Positions 45,327 to 57,905 of a DNA stretch of 64,000 nucleotides are shown piece after piece. The notes beneath the pieces were generated by a model. The model was not told where the DNA came from and searched no databases. It saw only the letters and a list, made by a program, of their open reading frames with translations. Position 1 is the first letter of the stretch. Each line of letters starts with the position of its first letter. Both the position numbers and the translations under genes were made by a program. The stretch spans positions 45,872,911 through 45,936,910 of the forward strand of contig NC_037088.1 of NCBI RefSeq assembly GCF_002994745.2, written 5' to 3'. Source of the stretch: Rosa chinensis. Lineage: Eukaryota > Streptophyta > Magnoliopsida > Rosales > Rosaceae.

Positions 45327-45610
45327 GTGGAGGGGAGCGACGACGACGGTAAGGCCGCCACTGCTGCTGAGGAAGCTGAGGTTCAGAAGTCGTGGAATTT
45401 GAAGCAGAGCAATCAACTAACGCCGAAGTCGATGAGGCAGAGAGGTTTGGCTGAAGGTGCCTCTCGATTTAGCTCCAGGATTCCGAGTGCTCCGCCGTCG
45501 AGAATATAGAAAAGCCGAAGGGTTCTTCTTCCGCAAGTCTTCAACAAGCAAATCATGGACAACATCAGCTTCCCTAATCCTCACAAGAAGTTTTTGTTGG
45601 AAATCAAGGT
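45327..45610 (+). pseudogene. Exon-like captured stretch, source unknown
   Basis: The frame MEGSDDDGKAATAAEEAEVQ then KSWNLKQSNQLTPKSMRQRG runs to a stop at 45509. The sequence stays coding-like (GC-richer) to AATCAAG/GTAAAC at ~45609. I do not recognise the family. Its place after a CT-rich leader suggests the 5' exon of a captured host gene. Confidence 0.4.
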
Positions 45611-45854
45611 AAACCTCTATTTCTTCCATGGAAATAGCTTTGATTTTGGTATCTTTGTTGTTGTTTGGGGTTTTTTTTTTATGTCGTTGGGTCCTTCTGC
45701 ATTTTTGCCCGCAACCTGTTTGATTTAATGCCTGAGAGAGTTTCTGCTTTATCAAAACTAGTGTTATTAGCTGGAATTATCTTGAATATTATAGACTCTA
45801 TAAACATTCGCCCCACACTCTAATCCATTAATTTTATTTTTGTTCCACCATATG

Positions 45855-45954
45855 CACGGTAAGGGTTCCATATCCATTCCAATGAGGGCGGCCAGATTTT
45901 AATGCTAGAGATACTTTTGCAATTATGGCTGCTGCTTTTGTTGCCATAATTGAG
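45855..45954 (+). pseudogene. Nucleobase-ascorbate transporter exon fragment
   Basis: The frame reads VRVPYPFQ, a stop where tryptophan is expected, then GRPDFNARDTFAIMAAAFVA and IIE before a GTAAAA donor at 45955. The IPYPFQWG-P-F-A--AF-MMAASFVA-IEST pattern is that of plant nucleobase-ascorbate transporters (membrane purine/xanthine permease family). It is a single exon with a TGG-to-TGA change, captured in the CACTA element. Confidence 0.7.
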
Positions 45955-46546
45955 GTAAAAATTAGAGAGCTGATTCTTATTTAGTTTACTGGGTCATATA
46001 ACAATGTTTCAAAGACAACTAATTCCAATTATGTTTCGGATTATACCATATATGCTACAATCGTATATATTCTTAGAAGTATACATTGTATATACTATAT
46101 ATTTAATATAGAGATTGGGATTACTATAGCTATTTTTACAAATCTGGATGGAGATTCTAGAGGTGGAGCAACTTTAAGTGCTAAAAGGTTTGTTTGTTGC
46201 CTTACTTTTCATTCAAAGTAATCTCATTCATTCTTCTGCCCCATTTATTTGCATTATGTATTCATCCCATGATTTCATTTCATAAGTATGAGGCCCAAAA
46301 AATATAGCGACCAGCAAGCTGTGTATATTAGAAGAAGCAATCTGAACTAATTGAAGTTGCTTATTAAGGTTCTTCTTTCCTTTCTACCCTCCTTTTTGTT
46401 TTAAACTTAACTGGCAAAACAGACTAGTGTTCTATCGCATTTGAGTTATATAGTGCAAGATAAAACAAGGTGAAACAAAGATACTAGATATATTTTTGAT
46501 GAGGTACATAATGAGTTTGCTCTATTTGTGTTTTAACTGTTTTCAG

Positions 46547-46749
46547 ATTTGGTCAACAACCTTGGTACCATTGCAAGGTCTGGCATCAAGGACTTCATGA
46601 AAGCCTTGGCTGCCGGAGTTGATGTTAGGTTGATGGTCAGTTTGGTGTTGGGTTCGACTCTTACATATCTTGTTGCTAAGAAGGAAGAGGATGTTTATCA
46701 AGAGAAGGAAGTGGACAAGTACAATATGTTTTTGGCCTTGATGTTCTAG
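46547..46749 (+). pseudogene. HSP90 exon fragment captured by CACTA
   Basis: An acceptor TTTTCAG precedes the frame (D)LVNNLGTIARSGIKDFMKAL, then AAGVDVRLM and TYLVAKK. This is the HSP90 N-terminal ATPase region (NNLGTIARSGTKEF-type signature, then the glycine-rich loop and YLVA). The glycine-rich GQFGVGFYSA segment is degraded to a short divergent stretch, so ATP binding would be lost. The frame then drifts into unrelated residues and stops at 46749. The acceptor site shows that genomic DNA, not cDNA, was captured. Confidence 0.85.
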
Positions 46750-47439
46750 GCCTTTATGTTTAGGCAGGGTTTGTATGTTGACGTTGGGATGATGATCTAT
46801 AGAATGAATTGGTTTTGGATGTTTAATTAATGGATGTGTTTTTGGCTGTGTTGATCTATTGGTTTTGGTTAGATGCCATATGCAGAATGCAAGTATTGTG
46901 ACTCTCTTCATAGTTCATACATTTCATTCCAAATACAAACTGTTGTCTAACAACTGTCTAACAATGGAATATCATAAAATAGAATTCAAAAACTGTTGTA
47001 TGAACAATCTAAGTACAATACTTTTCAAATGATTTCAATTGCCCAACTAGAGAAAACACAACAAGAGAACCATTGTTCCACCATAATTAAAAACATCAGT
47101 TATTTAGAGAAACCTGTAGTATTAAATATAAACTGACAATGCTTTCTTCATTTTTCTATTGTCTTGTGTAAATACACTCAATAGTTAACAACTATTTTTT
47201 GATGTTGAAGATTCATAGAGACAACACTTTTTCTAAAAGAAATGTCCTCTGACTTGTTCTCACAAGTCTCCAGTCTTCATCTTTTGTTGACTTAATTTGC
47301 TTGGCACAATGTTGGATCATAATTCATATACATATTTGTCCCCTAAAACATGGAAATTACTTGTTCTAAAGTCCAAATTTAATGTTGACTAATCCAATTT
47401 CATTATTTCCCTAATCTTATACTTTTGCTTAACCTTTGT

Positions 47440-49400
47440 ATTTATTTATATATATTTATTATGTTTTCCTTATCATGCTATGAAATGATGGAGAAGAATG
47501 AAAATGCACTAAAAAGTCAACGTTAGAACATTTTCTTACTCCGGCTAGGAGAAAGTGAGCTAGACAAGGAAGAAGGAGTGGCCGCCTGAACAAATGAACT
47601 CCAAATAAGCTGAAACTCTGCAGATCAATTCTAGAAATCCTAAGAAACATTTCTTATGAAGAGTGCAAGAGCTAGATAGAAGTGGAAAGCCTTCAAACAA
47701 TCAGTCCAATTTTCTGCAGAAGCAAAACTGAAAAACTGGACCTGTAAGGAGTCCAGTAGCATTTCCGGCCCAACCACTATTCTAAAATCTCTACAATTCT
47801 AGCAGGATGCTCTACACTCATAAAGGAACATTTGTTATAAAGAAGTCACGAGCAAAATCTGAACTTTTGGTGGAGAAATAATTGACGGAATAAAGGGGCA
47901 GAAACTGACCTAAAACCAGCTCAATATTCACATGTTCATGTTTCCTACCCACATGAAGAAAGCTAGATGCTTTTCTCTTTTTTCTTAGATATATTTTTCT
48001 ACTCCATTCTCTTTAATAGATCATCATCACTTCCATGTTTCTGCACCTTCATGGTTTGCTTTCATTTCATCATTACCCCATCTTTTACTTATTTTACAAA
48101 CCACTCCCATACTCCACTTTCATTATTTTTCTTTCTCTCATCATTTCACTCTTCTTTTTCTTCCCTATTTAAACACATTCTCCTCTCACTCTCAATCACC
48201 AATTCCTTCATCCCATTACATCTGATTTCTCTCTTCATCTCCTTCACAAAACCTCCATCTCCACCTCCCAAAATCCAAACCCACAATACCTAATCTACTC
48301 CATCATCACCACCACAACTACCATCTTCCACCACCATAAACTTCATCACCACCACTCAAAGTTAGCCAAAGGAGCATCATGTCTTCATCACCATTTCATT
48401 CATCATCACCATCAAGAAGTTCATATCCATCCATTCCACAATCAAGGAGGATTCAAGGAGCATTGAAGGAGAAAAATGAAGGAGAAGCTACCCATTAATT
48501 TGTCAAGCTTCAACTAGTTCTTTCTTCCCTTAACTCTTTAATTTACCTTGATTTACTTTATAGATTTGATGCCAATTTGTATGATTATGAGTGAGTAGTT
48601 ACTTTGTTGGGGCTAGGATTGAAAGCCGTAGCCAAACTTGTATGAATTGATGTTTTAATTGACATTTGTTGTTATTTGTGATTTTCATCTTCATATGCTA
48701 ATTCAAGAAGTGAATGCATTCATTCAAACTTAACTATTTTGAATGTGTTGTGTTTGTCATCTCATGAAAAAATGTTTAGGGAGTAGTTAACCTTGAACAT
48801 TAATAGTATGATAGCATCCTCTATGTGCATGTGAGGGTAGTGAGTTAAAATCACCTAGATCTAGGATTGGTTTGCTTGCTTGATTATCTAAACTCAAATC
48901 TTTATGCATCTAGGAGCAAGGAATCGATACTTATCTGGTAATATAACTTGTTTTTGGGTAGTTAGTTTCGCACTTATCCGGTGGAAATTGATAAAATAAA
49001 AGGAGTTTAAGCCTTTGTAGTCTTATCCGGATGCAAAGAGGGTAATTGGGAAATTAGAATAGCATCACTTATATTTGAACTTCAATACTTGCAAGGGAGG
49101 TTAGTGGTAGACAACCAACCCCTAACTTCATCCATTATATTACTAGTTTAGTTTAGAGTAATTTAGTTTACATTTGAGCAATTAATTTAATTTGGTTCAC
49201 TACTCTATCCAACAAACAATTTCACTATCACCATAATGCACATACTCACCATGAGCCTAGATTTCCTTGTGAATTTAGGTTTATGATTGTACATTTGCAT
49301 ATTCTAGCTCTCCTTAGGTTAACATCCTAGCTAGTGAAAGGAATCCAATCCTCGTGGGTTCGACAACCTTTCTTAAATCCCTATACTATTACTTGTACCC
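47440..49400 (+). mobile_element. Diverged family S LTR in opposite orientation (ends not resolved)
   Basis: Blocks such as ACTGGACCTGTAAGGAGTCC (47736) and ATGTTTCCTACCCACATGAA (47938) are inverses of parts of copies A and B. A TATA-like CCCTATTTAAACAC at ~48163 reads on the plus strand. It ends in TCGTGGGTTCGACAACC... near 49400, where copy B inserted (target CTTAT). The 5' end is not clear. Confidence 0.6.
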
Positions 49401-49405
49401 CTTAT

Positions 49406-51461
49406 TGGTACGCCTGAATTAAGCGCACAAAATTACCCTGCAAAAGACAATTGTTAGTATAGGATAAGCAGGGATCGTTCAGTCCGGGGATTGAGGGTAC
49501 TTTCACAAATTGCACTAATTGAACAAAACTATCAAAAACTAAAGAAAGAAAAGGGAAATAAAGTTGACACAAAAACTAAATGAAAGGGGGGTTTAGGTTT
49601 TGAAAATGCAAACAATAAAGGAAAGAAAATGTTGCAATTTTTAGGGATTCTAAATCAGATGTATGGAAGTTGAGAACTTCGTAATCCACCACTAGTTATG
49701 ATCAGAGAAAGACAATTTAACCTAATCTTCAATTACAAAAGCATGTGAATGAAACCAATCAAGAACTTTAGGATCGCCGCTAAAGCCCTATTTTTCCCAA
49801 AATTACTTAGAACCGTGAACGCACTACATCCTAAGCTTGCTTATATGCAATCAAGGTGTAGAACGCTACCCTATCAAATTAAATCATTAAGCACACATAA
49901 ACACATTAAGCTCTTTGGAAAGATTGATTTTAGAGTACAAAACTAGTGAGGAACGCCATCCTAGCATGTATTCTATTTGTTTAATTTCACCTAACATGTA
50001 GGCATTACTACTTTAGTGTTTTAAGACCGTGAATGCACTGCACCTTAAAACTAGCTCCAAATTACATGCTCATATTTTAGGTGATCAATCTAAGACATAA
50101 ACATATAAAAGATTTTATAAAACAAAATCAAACAAAGCATTCACAAAACCTTGTGATCGAAAAAGAGATTCAAAAGCTAAAAATCCATCACATAACTAGG
50201 ATTTCATACTAGTTCTCAACAAGAAAATTACTCACTCATAGTTTGGAAATCCAAAAACATATACATATTGAATTCGGAAAGTACAAAAGGAATAAACCGT
50301 AGAGGGTAGTAGATATCACGATCTCACTTTGATTATTCTTCAAGAAAGCTTGAGGCGTCTTCAAAGCAGGAGTACGACAAGATGATGGAAGATGATTTGA
50401 TGGAAGATGGAGGCTACGGCTTCTCCTTGGAGTAGGGATCTCATGAGCTATGATGAGGGAAGAGTATGGAGGTGTGGTTTCTGATTTAGGGCAGTGGATG
50501 GTGTGTATATGTGATGGAAGAGATGTGTGAGAGAATGAGAAGAGAGGAAGTGATAACTAAGGAAAATAGAGAGGAAATGGTGAGACAAGGAGATGAAATG
50601 GATCAAGGAATGTGTGTCTTAGAATGAGAGGAGAAGGTGTTTATATAGGGAAGAAAAAGAAGAGTGAAATGATGAGTGGAAGAAAAATAATGAAAGTGGA
50701 GTATGAAAGTGATTTGTAAAATATGGAAAAGATAGAGAAATGATGAAATGAAAGCAAAGCATGAAGGTGCAGAAACATGGAAGTGATGATGATCTATTAA
50801 AGAGATTGTAGTAGAAAAATATATCCAAGGAAAAAAAAAGAAAAGCATTAGCTTTCTTCATGTGGGTAGGAAACATGAACATGTGAATATTGAGCTGGTT
50901 TTAGGTCAGTTTCTGCCCCTTTATTCCTTCAATTATTTCTCCAACAAGACTTCAGAATGAGGCTTCAACTTCTTCATAAAAAATGTTCCACTATGAGTGT
51001 AGATCATTCTGACAAATTTTCAGAGCTTTATTCCATGCGGTTGGGCCGAAAATGCTGCTGGACCTCTTACAGGTCCAGTTTTCCAGTTTTGCTTCTGTAG
51101 AAAATTGGACTGATTGTTTGAAGGCCTTCCACTCAAAACAAGCTCTGGCACTCTTCATAAGAAATGATCCTTGGGATTTCTATAATGAATCTGGAAAGTT
51201 TCAACTCATTTGGAGTTCGGATGGTTAGTCTGCCACTCCTCATTTCTTGTCTAGCTCGCTTTCTCATTGGCTCAATTTCTCCAAGACACGCTTTGTCAGG
51301 CCAAAATGCTTATTTTGGGGCCAAATAGCTCATTTCATCATCATCTACTCCAATGTACCTAAAAAAATAGAAATTGAGTTAAAAATCGATTCGTTAAGGA
51401 ATTAACTAAGCAAAATGTGAGGAATTAACTATTAAAATACCACATTAAAATGCTCCTATCA
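49406..51461 (-). mobile_element. Solo LTR (family S), copy B, duplication CTTAT
   Basis: It has the same ends as copy A (TGGTACGCC ... CTCCTATCA), with CTTAT at 49401-49405 and 51462-51466. It is nearly the same length (2056 versus 2055 bp). It differs from A at ~50255-50600. The minus-strand TATA is near 50645. It is inserted next to the diverged LTR within the CACTA element. Confidence 0.88.
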
Positions 51462-51700
51462 CTTATACTTGAGGGTGGCTATTTGGCTAACACACAACAA
51501 CAATGGTTTTCTACTATTGTCTTTTCTGGTATTCAGACAGCAAGTATTTAGACATCTGCTCTTGTACTATCTTTCTTCATACGACAGTTCTGTGCTGTTG
51601 TCTAACCACCCCCATCAAACGGCACAGGCTTTAACAATAGCACCCAACCTCATCAGACGACAGTCCAAAACTGTCGTCTGATGCCATTATTGACGTAGTG

Positions 51701-53547
51701 CATGATAATATGAACCCAAGTCTCAGCAAATCTCATTCTCAAAAGAACTGCTTCCAGAAACTTCCAATCCATATGATCATAAGCCTTACTCATATCCAGC
51801 TTAAGAGAAAAAACACCCTCAGAGCTAGATTGACAATTATGAATGTAATGAGAGAGCTCATTAGCTACCAGAGTGTTATCTGTTATCAATCGCCCAGGAA
51901 TAAAGGCACTTTGAAAAGGAGAAATCAACTTAGAGAGGAAAACCTTCAGCCTGTTTGTGATAACTTTTGAACAGATCTTGTAAATAACATTACAAAGAGC
52001 AATGAGCCTCAAATCACTAACACTCTCCGGGTTGGAAACTTTAGGAATCAAACAAATGTGTGTGAAATTAATCTCTTTAAGCATCTAACCTGTGTGGAAA
52101 AAAATTTGTACTACCACCATGACCTCACCTCCCACCACATCCCAATACTGTTGAAACAAAAGTTGAGGCATTCCATCTGGACCCGGTGCTTTAGTGGGAA
52201 ACATCTGGAACAAGGCAACCCTTATTTCATATGCAGAACATGGTGCACACAAAGACTCATTCATATCCTGAGTCACCCTAGGTGGTATAAGATTAACAAC
52301 ATCATGCAAACTGTTGTAATCTGGAGAAGAGCCTCTGAACATTCGTGTAAAATAGTCCAATACAACTCCCTCGATGCCCTCCAGAGAGGATAGCCAGACC
52401 CCTTGATTGTCAAAGAGACACACTAGCCGGTTCTTAGCACGCCGGTTAGAAGCTTTCCTATGAAAGTACTTAGTATTCCTGTCACCATCAGCTAGCCATG
52501 ATACCTTTGCACATTGCTTCCAGTACACATACTCATCATGCAACAGACCATCAAGTTTCTGTTGCAAAATAGAACTCTCCGCTTGATTAGCCTTAGTGAA
52601 AGGCTGGTCCAACAGAGCCTGTAATCTAGTCCTCAACAATTCAATCTCCCGGCCTCGATTACCAAAAGCAGAATGTTGCCAATTGTTCAAAGAGAAACGT
52701 GTCTGCATTATTTTCCTCGACACTTGGACCATCGGCCTACCCTCCACCATTGGGATCCAACCTGCACAAACCGCATCTCTACAACCTTCATGTCGCGTCC
52801 AAAACCCTTCAAAACGAATGCGCCGCTGTCCCCGCACCACCTCTAATGGAGGAACAATGAAAGCCCCCAAAAGCACAGGCACATGATCACCGTGAACCGG
52901 AGGGAGATGGTTAACAATGGCTGCAGGAAACATATCAGACCATGACGTCATTGCAGCGACCCTATCCAGCCTACTACAAACGCTAGCACTTCGCCAAGTA
53001 AACGGCGAACCCCGATAACCCAAGTCGATCAATTCGCCGTACGACAGTGCGTCTCTGAAGCCTTGCATCTGCCCCTCTCGCCTAACTACACCACCCTCCT
53101 TTTCATAAGCATGGAGTAGTTCGTTGAAATCACCTAGGACAATCCATGGCAAATCAGACTCATCCCTGAGTTGCCACAGCAAAGACCAGGACAAATGACG
53201 CTCCGCTGTGGCCGGATGCCCATAGAAACTTGTTAAGCGCCACAGAGCCCCACCCATATCAGAAGCCCTAATTTCCACGTCAATGTGGTGTGCAGATTTG
53301 GAGAGAAACGAATGTCGACTCCATCTGCCCAAAACATGGCAAGCCCCCCGGATTGCCCAACACTCCAAACTGCTTCACAATTTAGATACCCTAATTGCAG
53401 GCGTAAGCCATTCATGTAGTCCCAGTCGTGGACTTTAGTTTCAGATAGAAAGATGATCCAAGGCTGCTTTTGTTGAATTAGCCTCTTCAACGCTTGGACG
53501 GTAGCGTCATTGTTGATGCCACAACAATTCCATGCAAGAATCTCCAT
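51701..53547 (-). pseudogene. LINE ORF2, N-terminal part: endonuclease and start of reverse transcriptase
   Basis: The apurinic-type endonuclease is recognised by MEILAWNCCGINN, LSETK, VLGDFNE, YRGSPFTW and HGDHVPVLL. After a linker, the RT begins with KAPGPDGMPQLLF, LIPKV, FIPGRLITDN and LKLDMSKAYD. A frameshift near 53280 and a TAG near 52088 break it. The CACTA insertion point is inside the RT, just after VHIIM. Confidence 0.85.
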
Positions 53548-53586
53548 TAGAAGTAGCCTAGAAGGTGCTGCGCTCAAAACCCACAT

Positions 53587-54130
53587 TTATAATTGCCCAA
53601 TGGATAAACATGAATCCGTATAATTACATATGTTTTATAAGACAAATTATTCTCACTTGTACAGAATATTAGAATTACATTTAAAAGCTTTCTGAGCCAC
53701 GTAAGGACATCAAGGACAAAGAACAGAATAAAAAATGCAATTGTTTCCCTGTATCCTCGCAATATTTAAGATTTTGGCCTTCTTATCTACCAAAATGTAA
53801 AAAAGGAACTTAAGCAAATAACCAAATTTCAGTAATGTGAATTCAAAATCAATTGTATATAGATTATTATTCTGAAAACAATATGGTAAAATCGATGGTC
53901 CCAAAAACGGAAATTTTGACGGAAATATCGAGGATATATCGATTTCTGTAAATAATCAAGAAAAATGATGGAAATTTTAAGTGAAACTTTTAGATATGTT
54001 TATTTTATCAATTGACTACTATATATAGAAAGAAAACCTTGAATAAACCTTGTTATATAGTAATTTGTAATAATTTAAGATGAAACGGTAAATGCTGAAT
54101 CGCCGATAACTCTGAAATTTTTTGAAATAA
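53587..54130. other. AT-rich DNA with GGAAATAT/ATATCG motif
   Basis: No gene is seen. 53908-53990 (GGAAATTTTGACGGAAATAT, GGATATATCGATTTC) belongs to the same dispersed repeat seen at 60920-61090, on the other side of the Copia 2 insertion. Confidence 0.5.
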
Positions 54131-54135
54131 ACATC

Positions 54136-54353
54136 TGTTTTAGAGAAACTGAATTTGGGAGGAATTTTCTGTGTATTCTCATTGATAATAGGGGCCTCTT
54201 TATATAGAGGATTACAATGCATAGAATCTCAATCATACAAGGAAAGTAATTCTACATTGATTAGGATTCTAGATCCTTCTAATTAAATCCTATTACCACT
54301 AGGTCAAGTAACCTAGAGTTTGGGCTAAACACAAATTAGGTTTTCCTTGAACA
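54136..54353 (-). repeat. 3' LTR of Copia 2
   Basis: It is 218 bp, identical to 60174-60391. Plus-strand ends are TGTTTTAGAG and CCTTGAACA. Confidence 0.92.
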
Positions 54354-54639
54354 CTCCCCCTTGTGTTGCCCAAACACGGTGCTTCTCTCGTTGCCTAGTT
54401 AAAAACCTTGCCGAGTAACAAAAACCCAGTGGGACAAAAATAACCTCGGTCGAAGGGGAAAAAGAGCACAACACACCCTTCACGATTCGAGACGAACATG
54501 TAGACATCTCCCCCTGATGTCTGCACCTCCCCCTGATGACTACGATCATGGGAGTTCAGATAATTTCCGCAAGCCAATTCTTGCCACATGTTTCTCGAAC
54601 GTGGTATTGGGCAATGACTTAGTAAACAAGTCTGCCTCA

Positions 54640-57600
54640 CTGTCCTCAGATCGAACCTAGTTCACTTTGATCTCGAGGAGTGTCTGTTGTTGCTGATTAT
54701 GCTTGGTGTCATCGCTATTGATGTAGCCTTGCCTCATTTGTTCAAAACAAGTAGCATTATCCTAAATGCTCGTAGGCTCATCTGTGGTAGACTTCAAACC
54801 ACAATTGTTCGAACATGCGTAATTATGGATCCAATCCATATGCATTCACGAACCACTTCGTGAAGGGCAATGATCTCTGCATTGTTCGAAGATATAGCGA
54901 CTACGGTCTGTTCTGTAGACCTCCAAGATATCACGGTCTTTTCCCATGGTGAACACTTAACCAGTTTGGGAATAACCATTGTGTGGGTCAGAGAGATACC
55001 CAACATCAGCAAAACCTTCCAAAACACATGTCGTTTTGGGATGGGGATAGAGAACGCAGGCCAGCCTTGGCGGCGTTTCTGGTGTGTGATGGGTCCGAAT
55101 CCATCATCTCTTTGTAGGGATAGAACAAGCCCATATCATTCATACATCTCAAGTATCGAAAGATATCTTTTACACCAATCCAATGGCGTCGCGTTGGCGC
55201 AGAGCTATATCTAGCTAACAAGTTTACAACATATGAGATGTCCGGTCTTGTGCATTGAGATAAGTACAATAATGCGCCTATTGTACTAAGTAAGACACTT
55301 TTGCCTCTAGCACATCTTCGTCATCATCCTTTCGACGAAGATGATCCTTTTCAGGATCAAGACTACGGACGATCATGGGGGTGCTCGAAGGCTTGACCTT
55401 GTCAAAATGCCTAAGCATCTATCGACACGATGCTCAAGTTCCAAACCGAGCCATAATCGTGTTCTCCCAAAATCCTTCATCTCAAACTCAGATTTCAAGT
55501 GTTCAGCGGTTTCCCTTAACTCTTTAAGGGCTTCTAATGAAGATCATGTCCAACATGAACCGCGATAGAATCTAAAACTTGTCATAGAAACGCGTGGGCA
55601 TATCCCTTCCCAATCAAGTAGTCACTTTAGTGAGTGTTTCAACCTCTTTGTAAATGCGCTCCATGGTCTAGAGCCACTTGACTTGGGTAAATGAAGTTCG
55701 CCATGAACCTTCATGTATATTCCGTATCTAGATCCCTATAGAGATACGTAGTGACCACATTTGTAAGCTGCATGTTCAGTTATTCGGAAACTACCAAACT
55801 GACAGGGTAGTGGAGTGCAATGACATCCATTACGAGAGAATATGTCTCATCGTAGTCGATTCCAGGGCGTTTTGTGAGAAGCCTTGCGCCATAAAGCGAG
55901 ATTACCATCTCTTTTTCTCACTACGCTTTCTAACGAAGACCCATTAGTTAACAGGTTTTATATTAGGAGGTGTTAGCATCTCTAGCTCGAAAACCTTCCT
56001 CTTCGTTAGAGAATCTATCTTAACCTGGATCGCATCTTTCCATTTAGGCCAAAAACTCTCTACGTTGGCATTCATTCATCAACGGAGCGTGGTTCGATAT
56101 CATCTGACTCAACAAACTCATGCGCAACAAAATACGCAACTACATCATCAATTCTGATGGAGTTCTATCCCACGTCTCATGTACACTAGTGTAAGTTTCA
56201 TAGAGCTCTATATTCTCAGGAATAGGTTCTAACGTTGAGGCGTCCCCCAACGATAACTATAACCCGGAAGATACTCATGAGACGGATTTTGAGTCTTGAT
56301 GATCAAAGGATTGGAATGTGCCAAAGTATCCTTCGAACCCACGGGCCTCCCACGCATCCTAGCTGGGGCCATGGCCTGTAACGCCAGAGTGCCACTCTCT
56401 TTGGCGTTGGCGCCATGCCTACCTCCGTGTAGGGTGGCGCTACGTCCTCTCGTAGGGACGTCCTTCCTTGCAGGCATGTTTGCAGCATATTTGTGTGATC
56501 TTGTCACTTTAATAGGGATCAAGATGAGACATAGTAGGGGCAGACTACGACAATTCCTGTCATTCCTGTTGAACATTCGTGTTCTTATCTCCCCCTAACG
56601 ACGGGAAGACTGTCTCATCAAAGTGACATCCGCAAATCTAGCGGTAAGGAGATCGCCTAGCAAGGGCATTTAAGTGGCGGACGATTGTTGGAAGTCTCAA
56701 ATCCAACGTAGTTGCCCATTCGTCTGTAAAGACCCATCATAGAGCGCTGTGGCGGCGCAATTGGCACAAAAATGGCTCACTCAAATGTGCGTAAGTACAA
56801 AAGACGTGTACCCAGTCACTAGCTGTAACGCAGAGGTACATTGAGTGGCATTAGGTCGTAGACGAATTAGCATAGCTGCATGCGATATTGCATCACCCCA
56901 AGCGGATGTAAGAAGATTGGTGCGCATTACCAATGTTCAGACTACCATCGTAGTCGTTTCCGTGAGACCATTTGGGTGTGTTCAGGGGAATATAATGTCC
57001 AACATTAGTCCCAATGCAATAACCATCAAAAGTCTTCGATGTAAACTCTCTAGCATAGTCAAATCCAATTGACTAAATAGGATGATTCGGGGAGTGAGCC
57101 CGTTGTTGTATGATATGTGCTAGGAGTGTAGCATAAGCAGCATTACAAGTGGACAATGGCACAACACGTGACCAGTGTGTTTGCGTGTCTACCAACATCA
57201 TGAGATATTTAAACGTCCGCAAGTTGGTTGAATCAATCCACAAAATCCCTACGGATTCTTTGTAAGAACAGAATGAGTAATGTCATATCCTTTGCATAGG
57301 ACGGTCTCAGTCCTAATTTCCCTAAGGAACAGGCTTAGTAAAAGATGTCCGTGTGAAGTCTTTTTGTAAACGGATCATCATATCATGACCAGGATGACCT
57401 ATCCTGTCGTGACAAAGCCAATATGTGTCTAAGTCCAAGAGATCTTCTCTCATAACTTTATTGGATTTAATAGCTCGAATAGTGACATAAAGTCCACTAG
57501 AGCGACACATAAACTTCTCTAAGATGCATCTTTGTTCGCAATCATTAGAGGTAATGCAAAGGAACTCATTTCCGTTCTCTACATGCATTTTCGCATGGAA

Positions 57601-57720
57601 TTCGTTGGCTATTCATAGGGTACTATTTGCCCCAAGAGCGTAGAGAGTTTCTGTGACAACTGTAATCAAGGTGCCATTTGGCAAGTGGAACTTGGGCTAT
57701 TCCATGTCCTTGAATTAATA
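54640..57720 (-). pseudogene. pol: Copia 2 pol, heavily mutated
   Basis: Recognisable minus-strand pieces in order: pre-integrase (57588-57322; LYVTIRAIKS, LCHDRIGHPGHDMMIRLQ), scattered integrase (57200-56650), RT around 55900-55500 (QGFSQ; then LKSEFEMKD) and RT/RNase H (55269-54794; LSQCTRPDISYVVNLLARYS, ISWRSTEQTVVAISSNNAE). They lie in different frames with many stops. The RT catalytic YVDD is not readable where expected (~55560); the frame gives a changed HVGHD-like stretch. It is non-functional. Confidence 0.85.
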
Positions 57721-57905
57721 TTGATGGCCCAGCCATCGTAGTCACAAAGTCATATGCTCAGAATCAAAATTGAGTCATAATGAAAAGAACTCGAAATTTT
57801 ATTCATAAGCCAACGGAATACATCATTGTTTCTATGATCAAAGAAAATCTAATCCAATAAAAAGTAATATGGCAATCGCCTACAACTCTTGGAAAATAAA
57901 AAGAC

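Larger units (their letters stand above)
44434..51700. mobile_element. CACTA (En/Spm) element, 7267 bp, duplication CAT, non-autonomous, with captured gene pieces
   Basis: Left end CACTACGCCAATAATGGCAT and right end the inverse of CACTACGTCAATAATGGCAT continue as CAGAC(A/G)AC. Target CAT lies at 44431-44433 and 51701-51703. Removing the element plus one CAT restores the LINE reading frame exactly. The left subterminal zone (44450-44950) is filled with CAGACAAC/GTTGTCTGATT motifs, and the right zone (51520-51690) with CGACAG/TTGTCT. No transposase frame is seen. Captured HSP90 and nucleobase-transporter fragments and three LTR-type pieces occupy the middle. Confidence 0.92.
42190..53586 (-). 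mobile_element. L1-type LINE, 5'-truncated, split by a CACTA element
   Basis: The element is on the minus strand: ORF2 begins at ~53547, runs to 51701, resumes at 44433 and ends near 42244. An AATAAA (inverse of TTTATT at ~42227) and a poly(A) follow, read as a T-run at 42190-42203. Without the CACTA insertion and its CAT duplication the element is ~4.1 kb. No ORF1 precedes it, so it is truncated at the 5' end. I could not read a clear target duplication. Confidence 0.85.

Noticed and set aside
56229..56598. Basic 115-codon frame near a GC-rich patch in Copia 2
   Set aside because: It lies within the decayed integrase-RT linker of pol. The frame does not match the coding order of the element.
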